A stretch of DNA of 6,342 nt, from positions 1-6,342 of the forward strand of contig JAHAWR010000093.1 in NCBI GenBank assembly GCA_018383835.1, in the 5' to 3' direction. This DNA comes from Candidatus Jordarchaeia archaeon. Its GTDB lineage: Archaea > Asgardarchaeota > Jordiarchaeia > Jordiarchaeales > Freyrarchaeaceae. Both the position numbers and the translations under genes were made by a program. Shown piece after piece: positions 1-6,038 of this stretch; positions within the stretch are counted from its first letter, which is position 1; the number at the start of each line of letters is the position of its first letter. The notes under the pieces are model-generated. The model made no database searches. It was not told the DNA's origin and was given only the letters and a program-made list of their open reading frames with translations.

Positions 1-1031
1 TCATATCCTCTCTCCTTCAATACCGAGACGAACCTCGAGTATCCTCCAAAAAGCTCGTCAGCCCCTGTGCCATTCATCACGAAACTACACCTGTCCTTGA
101 GGGCGGCGTCAAGCACAAAGAGGAGAGGTATTGAGAGTTCCACGTTTAAAACGTCCCCTCCTACAATCTTAACCATTACTGGGAGCACATCTTCCAACTC
201 CTCCTCGGATATGTATCTCACCTTCACCTCTAAGCCGATCTCCCTAGCAGTTGACGTAGCGTTCTCCACATCCTTACTTCCATTAACACCTGAACAATAC
301 AGCCTGCACCTAACCCCGAGCTCACTTAGAATAGACGCTATCAGAGTACTGTCGAGTCCCCCAGAAAAAAGAACCCCTACATTCCCTCTGCTTCTCTTAA
401 GAACAGCATCCTTAAATATTGGGGAAAGTTCCTCCACAACTCTCTCCAAACGTAGACTCTTATCGTAACTCTCCGGTACACGGCGCCAAACGTTAACGCC
501 CCTTATCTCTCCTCCAGAAGCCTTTATGGTGGCCCCCGGAGGAGCCACCCTAGCCTCAAGCCCTACCTTCTCGACAACACTTCTTCTATTTGAAAAGGCT
601 ACAACCCCGCTTCCTGAACCATAATATAGTGTCCTGCAACCAAGCTCATCCCTAATTGCCATGATACAATCACTTCTGAGTAGTAGCGCTGCAACCTCCG
701 CTTCAGATCTCCTCATGAAATCTCCAACCTTGTCCCTTCTCGCCGCTTCAAGAAGCCCCTCAGCAAACTCTTTCAGCCTCTTAGTACCATATGCCTCCCC
801 AACCCCCACAACCACTTCGCCTCCCTCGTCGAAGTAAAAACAGTTACCCCTTCTAATAGTGACCCCAACACATTTTTTCTCTCCCCTCAAGGGGGCATCT
901 TCCTTCCCTTTGATAAGGATGCTTTCCTCCCCAGAGGAGGCGAAAAACGGGCAGCCTCTTTCATCCAAAAGCAAGTCAGCAATTAACCTAAAGACTGGAA
1001 TTCTCTTCTCTGAGCAGACACCGAAGATCAC
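1..1031 (-). CDS. Asparagine-synthetase-like protein with degenerate glutaminase domain (partial, 3' end outside window)
   Basis: Seen: reading leftward, 343 residues are visible before the window edge. Residues 1 to about 150 form a reduced Ntn/GATase II-like domain containing RDELGCRTLYYG, the counterpart of the family's RDPLGxRPLYY. The synthetase domain begins near residue 200 with the PP-loop SGGLDS at 223-228, and continues to NGTGADELFGGY around 320-331, the conserved asparagine synthetase ATP/PPi loop. Family knowledge: these enzymes adenylate a carboxylate (aspartate in AsnB) and displace AMP with ammonia or another amine, in the cytoplasm. Odd: the glutaminase nucleophile, normally Cys directly after the initiator Met, is absent (the start reads MIFGVCSEK), so glutamine hydrolysis is unlikely. 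The enzyme may be ammonia-dependent or use another amine, as beta-lactam-synthetase-like relatives do. Start: GTG at 1031 fits a TATA box about 25 bp upstream (near-leaderless). In-frame TTG 1037 and GTG 1046, close to a GGTGG, are alternatives. A stop lies just upstream of 1046. The true substrate is unknown. Confidence 0.88.
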   Translation of the reverse strand, partial: MIFGVCSEKRIPVFRLIADLLLDERGCPFFASSGEESILIKGKEDAPLRGEKKCVGVTIRRGNCFYFDEGGEVVVGVGEAYGTKRLKEFAEGLLEAARRDKVGDFMRRSEAEVAALLLRSDCIMAIRDELGCRTLYYGSGSGVVAFSNRRSVVEKVGLEARVAPPGATIKASGGEIRGVNVWRRVPESYDKSLRLERVVEELSPIFKDAVLKRSRGNVGVLFSGGLDSTLIASILSELGVRCRLYCSGVNGSKDVENATSTAREIGLEVKVRYISEEELEDVLPVMVKIVGGDVLNVELSIPLLFVLDAALKDRCSFVMNGTGADELFGGYSRFVSVLKERGY

Positions 1032-1113
1032 GTCCAAACTGTCCACCTACTTTAAAACTCAATTGCTCCTTTCTATCCCAAGAAATTTATAACGCCGCTT
1101 AAATTTTGTTTGC
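1032..1113. promoter_or_regulatory. Divergent archaeal promoter region with two TATA-like boxes
   Basis: This short spacer separates the leftward synthetase-like gene from the rightward phosphodiesterase operon. On the + strand, AAATTTATAA (about 1083-1091), preceded by purines that could be a BRE, is centred about 26 bp from ATG 1114. That predicts a transcript starting at or next to the ATG, i.e. leaderless. On the - strand, TTTTAAA (1057-1051) is centred about 24 bp before GTG 1031, predicting a near-leaderless start there as well. No ribosome binding site precedes ATG 1114, which supports the leaderless reading. Boxes were assigned by eye; transcription starts are inferred. Confidence 0.6.
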
Positions 1114-2433
1114 ATGTTTCTACGGGGCGTGCCTCTGGTGGGCGATCTCATAGTAGAGGAGCTAAAAAAGGGGTGCGGGTTATATCGGCCGAACTACAAG
1201 CAGAACATATTCTCAGTTATTCCAACCGCGATGAGTCTTCTAGGAGTTGAACCTGGCCGGCCTACTCTACTTTCAAACAGGATGGTTAAGAGGTGCCTCG
1301 AAGAAGCTTACTGTTTTGACGTTGACAAGGTAGTATGCATTGTGGCTGACTCCGTTGACGTAAGGCAACTTCCTTTGTTTGAAAAACTTTATGAAGCCTG
1401 GTGCTTGCTTGGGGAACCCGTTCTCTCGTCAGTTTTCCCGACAGTGACTTCTTCGGCAATAGTGTCAATCCACTCCGGGTTGCCACCAGAGAGGCACGGC
1501 ATCGTAGGACATAAGGTGTGGTTCCAGCAGCTTGGAACGGTTGTGGACACGCTTAAAATGGCGTCCATCAGGGCTCCCTCCATGGACAGACTCGTAAAGA
1601 GCGGGGTAGACGTCCGCGTCTTATTACTGGAAAACTGCTTATACCGCATGATTGAAGGCACCGGTGTGGCTCATGTCGAAATAATGCCGTCAAGCATAGC
1701 TAGGACTGGTTTGTCCCATATTCTCGGCGCCGAGGACGTCACAGTAGAGTTCGAGAACCTGGTAGACGCTTTCTCAACGCTTCGCTCAGTTCTGGACAAA
1801 TATGTTGGAAGGAAAACTTTGATAAACGTTTACTTCGACCTGACAGATGCCATAAGCCACAAGTATGGTCCTCTTAGCGAAGAGTACCGGCTTACCGCCC
1901 ATCATGTAGAGGAAGTTTTCCTCCACTTCCTAAAACACTCGGGCAATGACGACAAGGTGGCCTTCATGTTTTTCAGCGACCATGGACAGGAAGAAGTATC
2001 TGAAGAAAAAACAGTTAAGGTATCAGAAGACGAAGCAGAGGTCGTCCTCCAGTACCTTAGAAGCCCGCCGGGGAGGTCTGGCCGAGTTATCCACTTTTAC
2101 GTTAAAGATGGAAAGGAGGACGACGTGAGAAGGTGGGTTGAGGAAAAAGTTGGGGAAAATGGCCTTCTCATGTCTTTCGATGACGTTTGCAAATTCTTCA
2201 GCCTTAAACCGAAAGGGAAACTCAGGGGGGAGGTCAGGTCTAGAATGGGCGACTTCGTACTAGTCATGAATGCGGGAGCAGAGCTAAAGTTTCAAAGAAA
2301 AGAAGAGAAAGAGAAGTTAATCGAAGAGAAGTGGAGGGGATCCCATGGGTCAATGATCCTCAACGAGTTGCTGGTTCCATTGGTGGCGGCGAGGGCAGAC
2401 ATCCTAAAAGGGTTGCTGGGGCTGGGCAAATGA
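1114..2433 (+). CDS. Alkaline phosphatase superfamily phosphodiesterase / nucleotide pyrophosphatase-like protein
   Basis: Seen: 439 residues containing the full two-metal active-site series of the type I phosphodiesterase/NPP branch. These are Asp79 (VADSVD), the candidate nucleophile Thr112 in FPTVTSSA followed by the GLPPERHGIVGH segment (122-133), Asp245 and His249 (DxxxH, in DAISHKYGP), Asp289-His290 (FFSDHGQEE), and His411 near the C-terminus in GSHGSMILNELLVP. Family knowledge: members use a Thr/Ser nucleophile and two zinc-type metals to hydrolyse phosphomono- or diesters (nucleotide pyrophosphates, phospholipid head groups, phosphonates) or to transfer phosphate groups. Length fits the family. 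No signal peptide or clear membrane helix is visible, so a cytoplasmic location is likely. First gene of a three-gene operon; its stop overlaps the next start by 4 nt. The start is supported by the TATA spacing. The precise substrate cannot be told; the neighbouring glycosyltransferase suggests a sugar-phosphate or lipid-phosphate compound (inference). Confidence 0.88.
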   Translation: MFLRGVPLVGDLIVEELKKGCGLYRPNYKQNIFSVIPTAMSLLGVEPGRPTLLSNRMVKRCLEEAYCFDVDKVVCIVADSVDVRQLPLFEKLYEAWCLLGEPVLSSVFPTVTSSAIVSIHSGLPPERHGIVGHKVWFQQLGTVVDTLKMASIRAPSMDRLVKSGVDVRVLLLENCLYRMIEGTGVAHVEIMPSSIARTGLSHILGAEDVTVEFENLVDAFSTLRSVLDKYVGRKTLINVYFDLTDAISHKYGPLSEEYRLTAHHVEEVFLHFLKHSGNDDKVAFMFFSDHGQEEVSEEKTVKVSEDEAEVVLQYLRSPPGRSGRVIHFYVKDGKEDDVRRWVEEKVGENGLLMSFDDVCKFFSLKPKGKLRGEVRSRMGDFVLVMNAGAELKFQRKEEKEKLIEEKWRGSHGSMILNELLVPLVAARADILKGLLGLGK

Positions 2434-3137
2434 GAAAAGTTTTTTCTGTAGTCATACCCACCTACAATGAGGAGAAGTATCTTCCATCCTGCCTGAAATC
2501 CGTCCTGTCTCAAACTATTCCAAGGGAGAGCTACGAGATAATAGTGGTTGACGGCTATAGTGAGGACGAAACAGTTAAGTTGGCTGAGGTGGTAGCAGAC
2601 AGAGTTGTTGTGGCCGAGAGGAAGGGGCCGGGTAACGCTAGAAACATAGGGGGCAGGATGGCGAAGGGGGACATTCTTGTCTTTCTCGACGCTGACACCA
2701 TTATAACCCCAAACTTCATGAAGAAAGTTTATGGCTACTTTGCTGATCCGAGAGTGGTAGGGGGGGCATGCGACATATATCCGCTGGAAGCAGAGCCACG
2801 CGCCGTCGCCCTGTATAGCCTAGTAAACATGCTCTACAGGCTCCTCTATGCGGTCGGTTTCCCCCATGCCCAGACGAAGTGCTGCTTCTACCTCCGTAAG
2901 GCATTTATTAATGCTGGAGGATTCAACGAAAGGCTGAAGGTAGCCGAGGATCAAGAGCTTGCTTGGCGCATGTCAAGAAAAGGAAAAATGGTGTATGTTA
3001 GGGGAGTTGCAGCCTACTCATCTATGAGGCGAGAGAAAGCTAAAGGATACGCTGCGACAGTTGCTGACTGGCTTAAAAACTATTTAATGGTAGCCCTTAT
3101 AGGTCGCTCCCAAAGCTTCTGGGAGCCTGTAAGGTGA
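2430..3137 (+). CDS. Family 2 glycosyltransferase (GT-A fold)
   Basis: Seen: 235 residues starting MRKVFSVVIPTYNEEKYL, a textbook GT2 N-terminus. Then come VVDGYSEDET (39-48, the nucleotide-binding VVDGxSxDxT), GPGNARNIG (67-75), the metal-binding DAD at 87-89 in FLDADT, and an ED acceptor-base motif at 173-174 (VAEDQELAWR). Family knowledge: GT2 enzymes transfer a sugar from a nucleotide- or dolichyl-phosphate donor to a lipid, glycan or protein acceptor, usually at the inner membrane face. No multi-helix C-terminal membrane domain is present. The stretch near 125-145 is hydrophobic and aromatic and may lie along the membrane. Start chosen at ATG 2430, which overlaps the upstream TGA as ATGA, implying translational coupling. 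An in-frame ATG at 2331 would overlap the phosphodiesterase by about 100 nt and add residues absent from GT2 proteins. Donor and acceptor are unknown. Confidence 0.9.
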   Translation: MRKVFSVVIPTYNEEKYLPSCLKSVLSQTIPRESYEIIVVDGYSEDETVKLAEVVADRVVVAERKGPGNARNIGGRMAKGDILVFLDADTIITPNFMKKVYGYFADPRVVGGACDIYPLEAEPRAVALYSLVNMLYRLLYAVGFPHAQTKCCFYLRKAFINAGGFNERLKVAEDQELAWRMSRKGKMVYVRGVAAYSSMRREKAKGYAATVADWLKNYLMVALIGRSQSFWEPVR

Positions 3138-3143
3138 AGAAAC

Positions 3144-3148
3144 GGAGG
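3144..3148 (+). promoter_or_regulatory. Strong ribosome binding site deciding a TTG start
   Basis: GGAGG sits 8 nt upstream of TTG 3157 in the 19-nt gap after the glycosyltransferase stop. It selects this weak codon over the in-frame ATG at 3172, which would remove the aspartate and run directly into the first metal-binding His of the PHP motif. Confidence 0.7.
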
Positions 3149-3156
3149 CATCTCGG

Positions 3157-3750
3157 TTGAGCATCATCGACATGCATGTCCACACAGAGTTCTCACCTTG
3201 CTCTAGAGTGAATCTGTTGGAGGCTCTCTTAAAGGCGGCGCAACTAGGCGTTGGTCTTGCCATCACAGACCATGACACGATCAAAGGTGCCTTAAAAGCT
3301 AAGTCTCTCTCTCAAAAGTACGAAGTGAATGTTTTCGTTGGGTGCGAAATTTCAACCAAGGACGGGCAAATCCTAGCATACGGCATAAATGAAGAGATCC
3401 CGCTATACTTGCCTGCAGAGCAAACCATAGAGCTTATTCACGAGCAGGGAGCCGTGGCGGTTGCCTCGCACCCATTTCGCAGCGACAGAGAAAGCCTATT
3501 CGAAAAAACATATGTTCTCTCTTTAGACGGAGTCGAAGTTCTGAACTTGGCTAGTGGCGGCATCAGCAGAGAGGCAAGAGAAGTTGCAGTAAGCAGAGGG
3601 TTAGCCCAGATTGGTGGAAGTGACGCCCACACGCTAAGTCTCGTCGGCGAAGCCGGAACAAAATTCCCTTACAAGCCAGAATCCGAGGAAGATCTAGTAA
3701 AACTAATAAAGAGAAGAGAGTGCTCACCTGTAAAAGTCGCTCGCCGCTGA
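3157..3750 (+). CDS. PHP-domain metal-dependent phosphoesterase
   Basis: Seen: 197 residues with every hallmark of the PHP fold. These are IDMHVHTEFSPCS (4-16, metal ligands His7 and His9), ITDHDT (36-41, Asp38/His39), the metal-bridging Glu64 in VGCEIS, ASHPFR with His105, and GGSDAHTL with Asp156/His158 near the end. Family knowledge: stand-alone PHP proteins of this size (YciV/RnmA-like, AMP phosphatase and histidinol-phosphatase relatives) use three metals to hydrolyse phosphomonoesters, 3',5'-nucleoside bisphosphates or 5' ends of short RNAs. Start TTG 3157, supported by GGAGG and by the need to retain the first motif. It is the last gene of the operon after the glycosyltransferase, so it may remove phosphate from a sugar-phosphate or nucleotide by-product of that pathway (inference). 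It could equally be a housekeeping phosphatase carried along. It ends 6 bp from a convergent gene, with no evident terminator between. Confidence 0.9.
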   Translation: MSIIDMHVHTEFSPCSRVNLLEALLKAAQLGVGLAITDHDTIKGALKAKSLSQKYEVNVFVGCEISTKDGQILAYGINEEIPLYLPAEQTIELIHEQGAVAVASHPFRSDRESLFEKTYVLSLDGVEVLNLASGGISREAREVAVSRGLAQIGGSDAHTLSLVGEAGTKFPYKPESEEDLVKLIKRRECSPVKVARR

Positions 3751-3756
3751 ATCCCC

Positions 3757-4275
3757 TTAATCCCTCCTGGCCAGCCTTCTACCCCACCTGTCAAGTTTGC
3801 GCCATGAGCGCCATCCCGTCTTCGCAAGCCTTAACCTTTCCTCAGGCGCCTCGTAAATCCACCTCAAGAGTCTGATAAACCGTTCCTTCCCGCTTTCAAC
3901 AGTCAGAATACTACGTGGAACCCCAAGACCAGACAGATAGCTAATGTAAGCCTCCTCAACTAAGACTTGTAACTCCCCTTCAACCTTGACTTCCTCAACT
4001 CTAAACTTCTCTGCAAGCCTCCTCCTCACAAGCCTAAAAACATCCCCCCTACAAACCTTGACGAGCTCGCCTTCCCCCACACCAACTTCTTCAAAGCAAC
4101 GTAAAACAACATTGAGTGCCTCCTCCAAATACCTTTTCTCCCTAAAGAATGGCTCTTGAAAGAAGCGGACAGAAATCACATCCCAGACGAAGCGCTTGCT
4201 TCCAACCTCTAAAACACCAATAACACATCCTCCAACGGGGTCTCCTACCCCTGCGTCATCCACCATGACAGTCAA
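3757..4275 (-). CDS. Conserved-looking protein of unknown function with RNase HII-like N-terminal motif
   Basis: I do not recognise a named family. Seen: 172 residues from the chosen start. Residues 1-25 (TVMVDDAGVGDPVGGCVIGVLE) form a strand, an acidic pair (Asp6, Asp7), a glycine-rich turn and a second strand, resembling the DEAGRGxxxGPxV entry of RNase HII. Further on are VCRGD (74-78), a helix-rich centre with LVEEAYISYLSGLG (105-118), and a basic, Trp-rich tail (152-172, KTGWRSWRKLDRWGRRLARR) suited to nucleic-acid binding. Inference: a possible RNase H-fold metal-dependent nuclease or inactive relative. Start is uncertain. TTG 4275 follows GGGTG by 6 nt and leaves a short strand before Asp6. 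ATG 4266, GTG 4284, ATG 4302 and TTG 4308 are also in frame, but the last two lie between the likely TATA box and the predicted transcription start. It is convergent with the PHP gene and divergent from the GAPDH gene. The intact frame and coherent motifs argue for a real gene. Confidence 0.72.
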   Translation of the reverse strand: MTVMVDDAGVGDPVGGCVIGVLEVGSKRFVWDVISVRFFQEPFFREKRYLEEALNVVLRCFEEVGVGEGELVKVCRGDVFRLVRRRLAEKFRVEEVKVEGELQVLVEEAYISYLSGLGVPRSILTVESGKERFIRLLRWIYEAPEERLRLAKTGWRSWRKLDRWGRRLARRD

Positions 4276-4310
4276 ACAAAACACCCAAAAGACGTGTAAC
4301 ATAGGCAACT

Positions 4311-4319
4311 ATAATTAAT
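4311..4319 (-). promoter_or_regulatory. TATA-like box for the leftward unknown gene
   Basis: On the - strand this reads TTAATTATA. At about 26 bp it places the transcription start near 4288, giving a leader of roughly 10-20 nt before TTG 4275 or ATG 4266. This argues against the longest possible N-terminus. Confidence 0.45.
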
Positions 4320-4345
4320 GATTCGGGTCAGGAAACTGCGGAAGA

Positions 4346-4359
4346 AACATTAAAATGTT
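4346..4359. repeat. Inverted repeat AACATT-AA-AATGTT upstream of the GAPDH TATA-like box
   Basis: Two perfect 6-bp arms with a 2-bp spacer lie immediately upstream of the TTTTAAA box. This is where a transcription factor could help or hinder TBP/TFB. Its centre is 29 bp, close to three helical turns, from the centre of the palindrome at 4375-4388, but the two sequences differ. An operator role is inferred. A/T-rich palindromes of this length do arise by chance. Confidence 0.4.
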
Positions 4360-4360
4360 A

Positions 4361-4367
4361 TTTTAAA
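4361..4367 (+). promoter_or_regulatory. TATA-like box of the GAPDH gene
   Basis: TTTTAAA is centred near 4364, predicting a transcription start near 4390 and a leader of about 25 nt that includes the ribosome binding site. An alternative box lies within the downstream palindrome (around 4381-4388), which would start transcription only a few nt before GTG 4415 and cut off the ribosome binding site. The upstream box is therefore preferred. Confidence 0.5.
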
Positions 4368-4374
4368 GGGTTTC

Positions 4375-4388
4375 TATAGTATACTATA
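4375..4388. promoter_or_regulatory. Perfect 14-bp palindrome TATAGTATACTATA, candidate operator of the GAPDH gene
   Basis: The sequence equals its own reverse complement over all 14 bp, with no spacer and no extension on either side. It lies between the TATA-like box (4361-4367) and the predicted transcription start near 4390, so a dimeric repressor bound here would block polymerase loading. It does not match the TATCAC-N5-GTGATA sugar-regulator motif known from Thermococcales. The operator role is inferred from symmetry and position. Confidence 0.5.
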
Positions 4389-4401
4389 ACATTGCGTTTG
4401 C

Positions 4402-4407
4402 GGAGGG
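4402..4407 (+). promoter_or_regulatory. Ribosome binding site of the GAPDH gene
   Basis: GGAGGG lies 7 nt before GTG 4415 and 10 nt before the adjacent in-frame GTG 4418. Two GTG codons follow each other here; the spacing favours the first. Confidence 0.7.
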
Positions 4408-4414
4408 ACGTGTC

Positions 4415-5422
4415 GTGGTGAGAGTGGCAATTAATGGGTTTGGGAGAATAGGGAGAACAGCCTTGAGAGCAGTTGTGGAGCGGAAAGATCTGGACGTCGA
4501 AGTAGTAGCCATAAACGACCTCGGAGACGTTAAAACTCTCGCCCACCTCCTGAAGTACGACTCTGTCTATGGTCAATTCAAGGGAACCGTAGAAGTTGAC
4601 GGCGGAAACCTTGTAGTAAATGGAAAGACCATAGCTATATTGAACGAGAAAGACCCTGCCAAGCTGCCTTGGAAAAAGATGGAAGTAGACGTTGCAATAG
4701 AATCGACTGGTGTTTTCACGCATAGGGAGGGGGCCGCTAGGCACTTAGAGGCGGGGGCGAAAAAGGTCATCATATCGGCTCCCGCAGAAAAACCAGACAT
4801 AACAGTGGTTATAGGCGTAAATCACAATGAATACGACCCCAAGAAGCACAACATCATCTCTAATGCAAGTTGCACAACAAACTGCCTCGCCCCAGTCGTA
4901 AAGGTTCTCGACGACAACTTCAAGGTTCAGAGGGGCTTCATGACGACGGTTCACGCCTACACCAACGACCAAAGAATACTTGACTTCCCCCACAGAGACC
5001 TTAGGAGAGCCAGAGCGGCGGCGGTCTCAATAATACCAACAACCACCGGAGCAGCTAGAGCAATAGGACTAGTGCTACCTCACCTTAAAGGCAAACTAGA
5101 CGGAATAGCGCTAAGAGTTCCAGTTCCAGACGTATCAATAGTTGACCTAGTCGCCCAAGTTGAAAAGCAAACCACGAAAGAGGAGGTAAACAAAGCGTTC
5201 GTAGAGGCTTCGCAAGGTAGGCTGAAAGGAATACTCTCGTGCTCAAACGATCCCTTGGTGTCAGTTGACTACATAGGAAATCCGCATTCAGCCATAGTTG
5301 ACTTAGAGTACACTAACGTGATCGACGGAAACTTCGTCAAAGTCTTCGCATGGTACGACAACGAATGGGGGTACTCGAACAGGCTCATCGAGCTTGCATC
5401 GATGGTCGGCAAAGGCGTTTAG
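4415..5422 (+). CDS. gap: Glyceraldehyde-3-phosphate dehydrogenase, class I (bacterial type), NAD-dependent
   Basis: Catalyses reversible oxidative phosphorylation of glyceraldehyde 3-phosphate to 1,3-bisphosphoglycerate in cytoplasmic glycolysis/gluconeogenesis; active as a homotetramer. Seen: 335 residues, the usual length. Nucleotide-binding INGFGRIGR is at 6-14. Asp35 in AINDL and the FP pair at 191-192 in ILDFPHRDLRRARAAA are features of NAD preference. The catalytic Cys153 sits in SNASCTTNCLAP and His180 in TTVHAYTNDQ. SIIPTTTGAA (205-214) and the C-terminal WYDNEWGYSNR (313-323) complete the class I signature. Odd: most archaea use a class II enzyme of different sequence (NAD(P), SCNTT-type active site), so this gene probably came from bacteria, or belongs to one of the archaeal groups known to carry class I GAPDH. 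Start GTG 4415 is behind GGAGGG. Single gene with its own promoter and a palindromic candidate operator. Confidence 0.96.
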   Translation: MVRVAINGFGRIGRTALRAVVERKDLDVEVVAINDLGDVKTLAHLLKYDSVYGQFKGTVEVDGGNLVVNGKTIAILNEKDPAKLPWKKMEVDVAIESTGVFTHREGAARHLEAGAKKVIISAPAEKPDITVVIGVNHNEYDPKKHNIISNASCTTNCLAPVVKVLDDNFKVQRGFMTTVHAYTNDQRILDFPHRDLRRARAAAVSIIPTTTGAARAIGLVLPHLKGKLDGIALRVPVPDVSIVDLVAQVEKQTTKEEVNKAFVEASQGRLKGILSCSNDPLVSVDYIGNPHSAIVDLEYTNVIDGNFVKVFAWYDNEWGYSNRLIELASMVGKGV

Positions 5423-5448
5423 CCTGTTTTCAGGTGCCAGAAACCAAA

Positions 5449-5456
5449 CTTTTAAT
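5449..5456 (+). promoter_or_regulatory. TATA-like box of the membrane protein gene
   Basis: CTTTTAAT, preceded by CCAAA as a possible BRE, predicts transcription from about 5478, giving a short leader that holds GAGGTG (5482-5487), 5 nt before ATG 5493. The pyrimidine-rich stretch 5457-5480 between them could also help end GAPDH transcription. Confidence 0.5.
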
Positions 5457-5492
5457 TGCTTCTTCCCTCTCTTTCTTATCTGAGGTGTAAGC

Positions 5493-5984
5493 ATGTTTTT
5501 CCTACTCAGCCCGAGAGGAATCATAAGCTTCCTTGTTGGAATATCTTTCATCTTTGGAATAGTATACTTCGTGGCGCTTGGACACACCCTGGCCGACCTG
5601 AGAACAGTATTCCTCGGATTCCAAATCAACCCTTGGGTCGGGTGGAGCCTCCTATCCCCTTCCATAAGTGCCTCGGTGGCAGACTACCTGATAAGGCCCC
5701 ACACACTGGCAACAGCTTCGCCTCCAGCTCAAACATACGTTCCCATAGCAGCCCTCGCCCTCGGCGGATTCGTGATGGGCCTCATAAGGAAACACCCACT
5801 TAACTCCGTCTTCATAGGGTTCACCTTCGCCATAATAGTAATCGTCGCCTACGGCATCTCGCTTCTCTTCAACCCGTACAATATCATACCGGGCATTCTA
5901 GGGGTATCATTCAGCGACATAGTCCTCCTATTCATAATACCATCAGCCACAGGCTTCATCGGAAGCATACTCACAGTAATCTAG
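5493..5984 (+). CDS. Small integral membrane protein of unknown function
   Basis: I do not recognise the family. Seen: 163 very hydrophobic residues with about four membrane segments, at roughly 9-31, 82-98, 105-126 and 142-163. Between the first and second lies a long loop of about 50 residues with little charge, containing NPWVGW (46-51) and proline-rich RPHTLATASPPAQ (68-80), which could be extracellular or partly re-entrant. A short basic RKHPL (99-103) between helices 2 and 3 suggests that loop faces the cytoplasm. No catalytic motif, metal ligand cluster or transporter signature is evident. The first segment could serve as a non-cleaved signal anchor. Start ATG is supported by GAGGTG 5 nt upstream and a TATA-like box at the right distance. 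It has its own promoter, so a link to the GAPDH gene is not implied. Confidence 0.75.
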   Translation: MFFLLSPRGIISFLVGISFIFGIVYFVALGHTLADLRTVFLGFQINPWVGWSLLSPSISASVADYLIRPHTLATASPPAQTYVPIAALALGGFVMGLIRKHPLNSVFIGFTFAIIVIVAYGISLLFNPYNIIPGILGVSFSDIVLLFIIPSATGFIGSILTVI

Positions 5985-6022
5985 TAAGTCCCAACTTCTT
6001 AGCAGAATGCATTCAGACATCA

Positions 6023-6038
6023 TTTTTTCTCGTTTTTT
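6023..6038 (+). terminator. U-rich terminator tracts after the membrane protein gene
   Basis: Two T6 runs separated by CTCG lie about 40 nt after the stop codon. Oligo-U tracts without a stem-loop are the usual intrinsic terminator in archaea. A further T6 run lies at 6121-6126. Confidence 0.55.

Noticed and set aside
67..1092. Rightward open frames at 67-468 and 859-1092
   Set aside because: They are antisense to the asparagine-synthetase-like gene, whose motifs are unmistakable, and their products are Ser/Thr/Leu-rich translations without any motif.
2331..2429. Longer N-terminus for the glycosyltransferase from ATG 2331
   Set aside because: It overlaps the conserved C-terminal His region of the phosphodiesterase, and the GT2 fold starts at MRKVFSVVIPTYN, with an ATGA coupling start at 2430.
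4745..4993. Leftward open frames inside the GAPDH gene (4358-4744, 4573-4800, 4745-4993)
   Set aside because: They lie opposite strongly conserved GAPDH codons and have no motif or ribosome binding site of note.
5303..5803. Open frames 5303-5665 (-) and 5456-5803 (+) around the membrane protein start
   Set aside because: The + frame at 5493 has a ribosome binding site, promoter spacing and a membrane-protein hydrophobicity pattern; the other frames show none of these.
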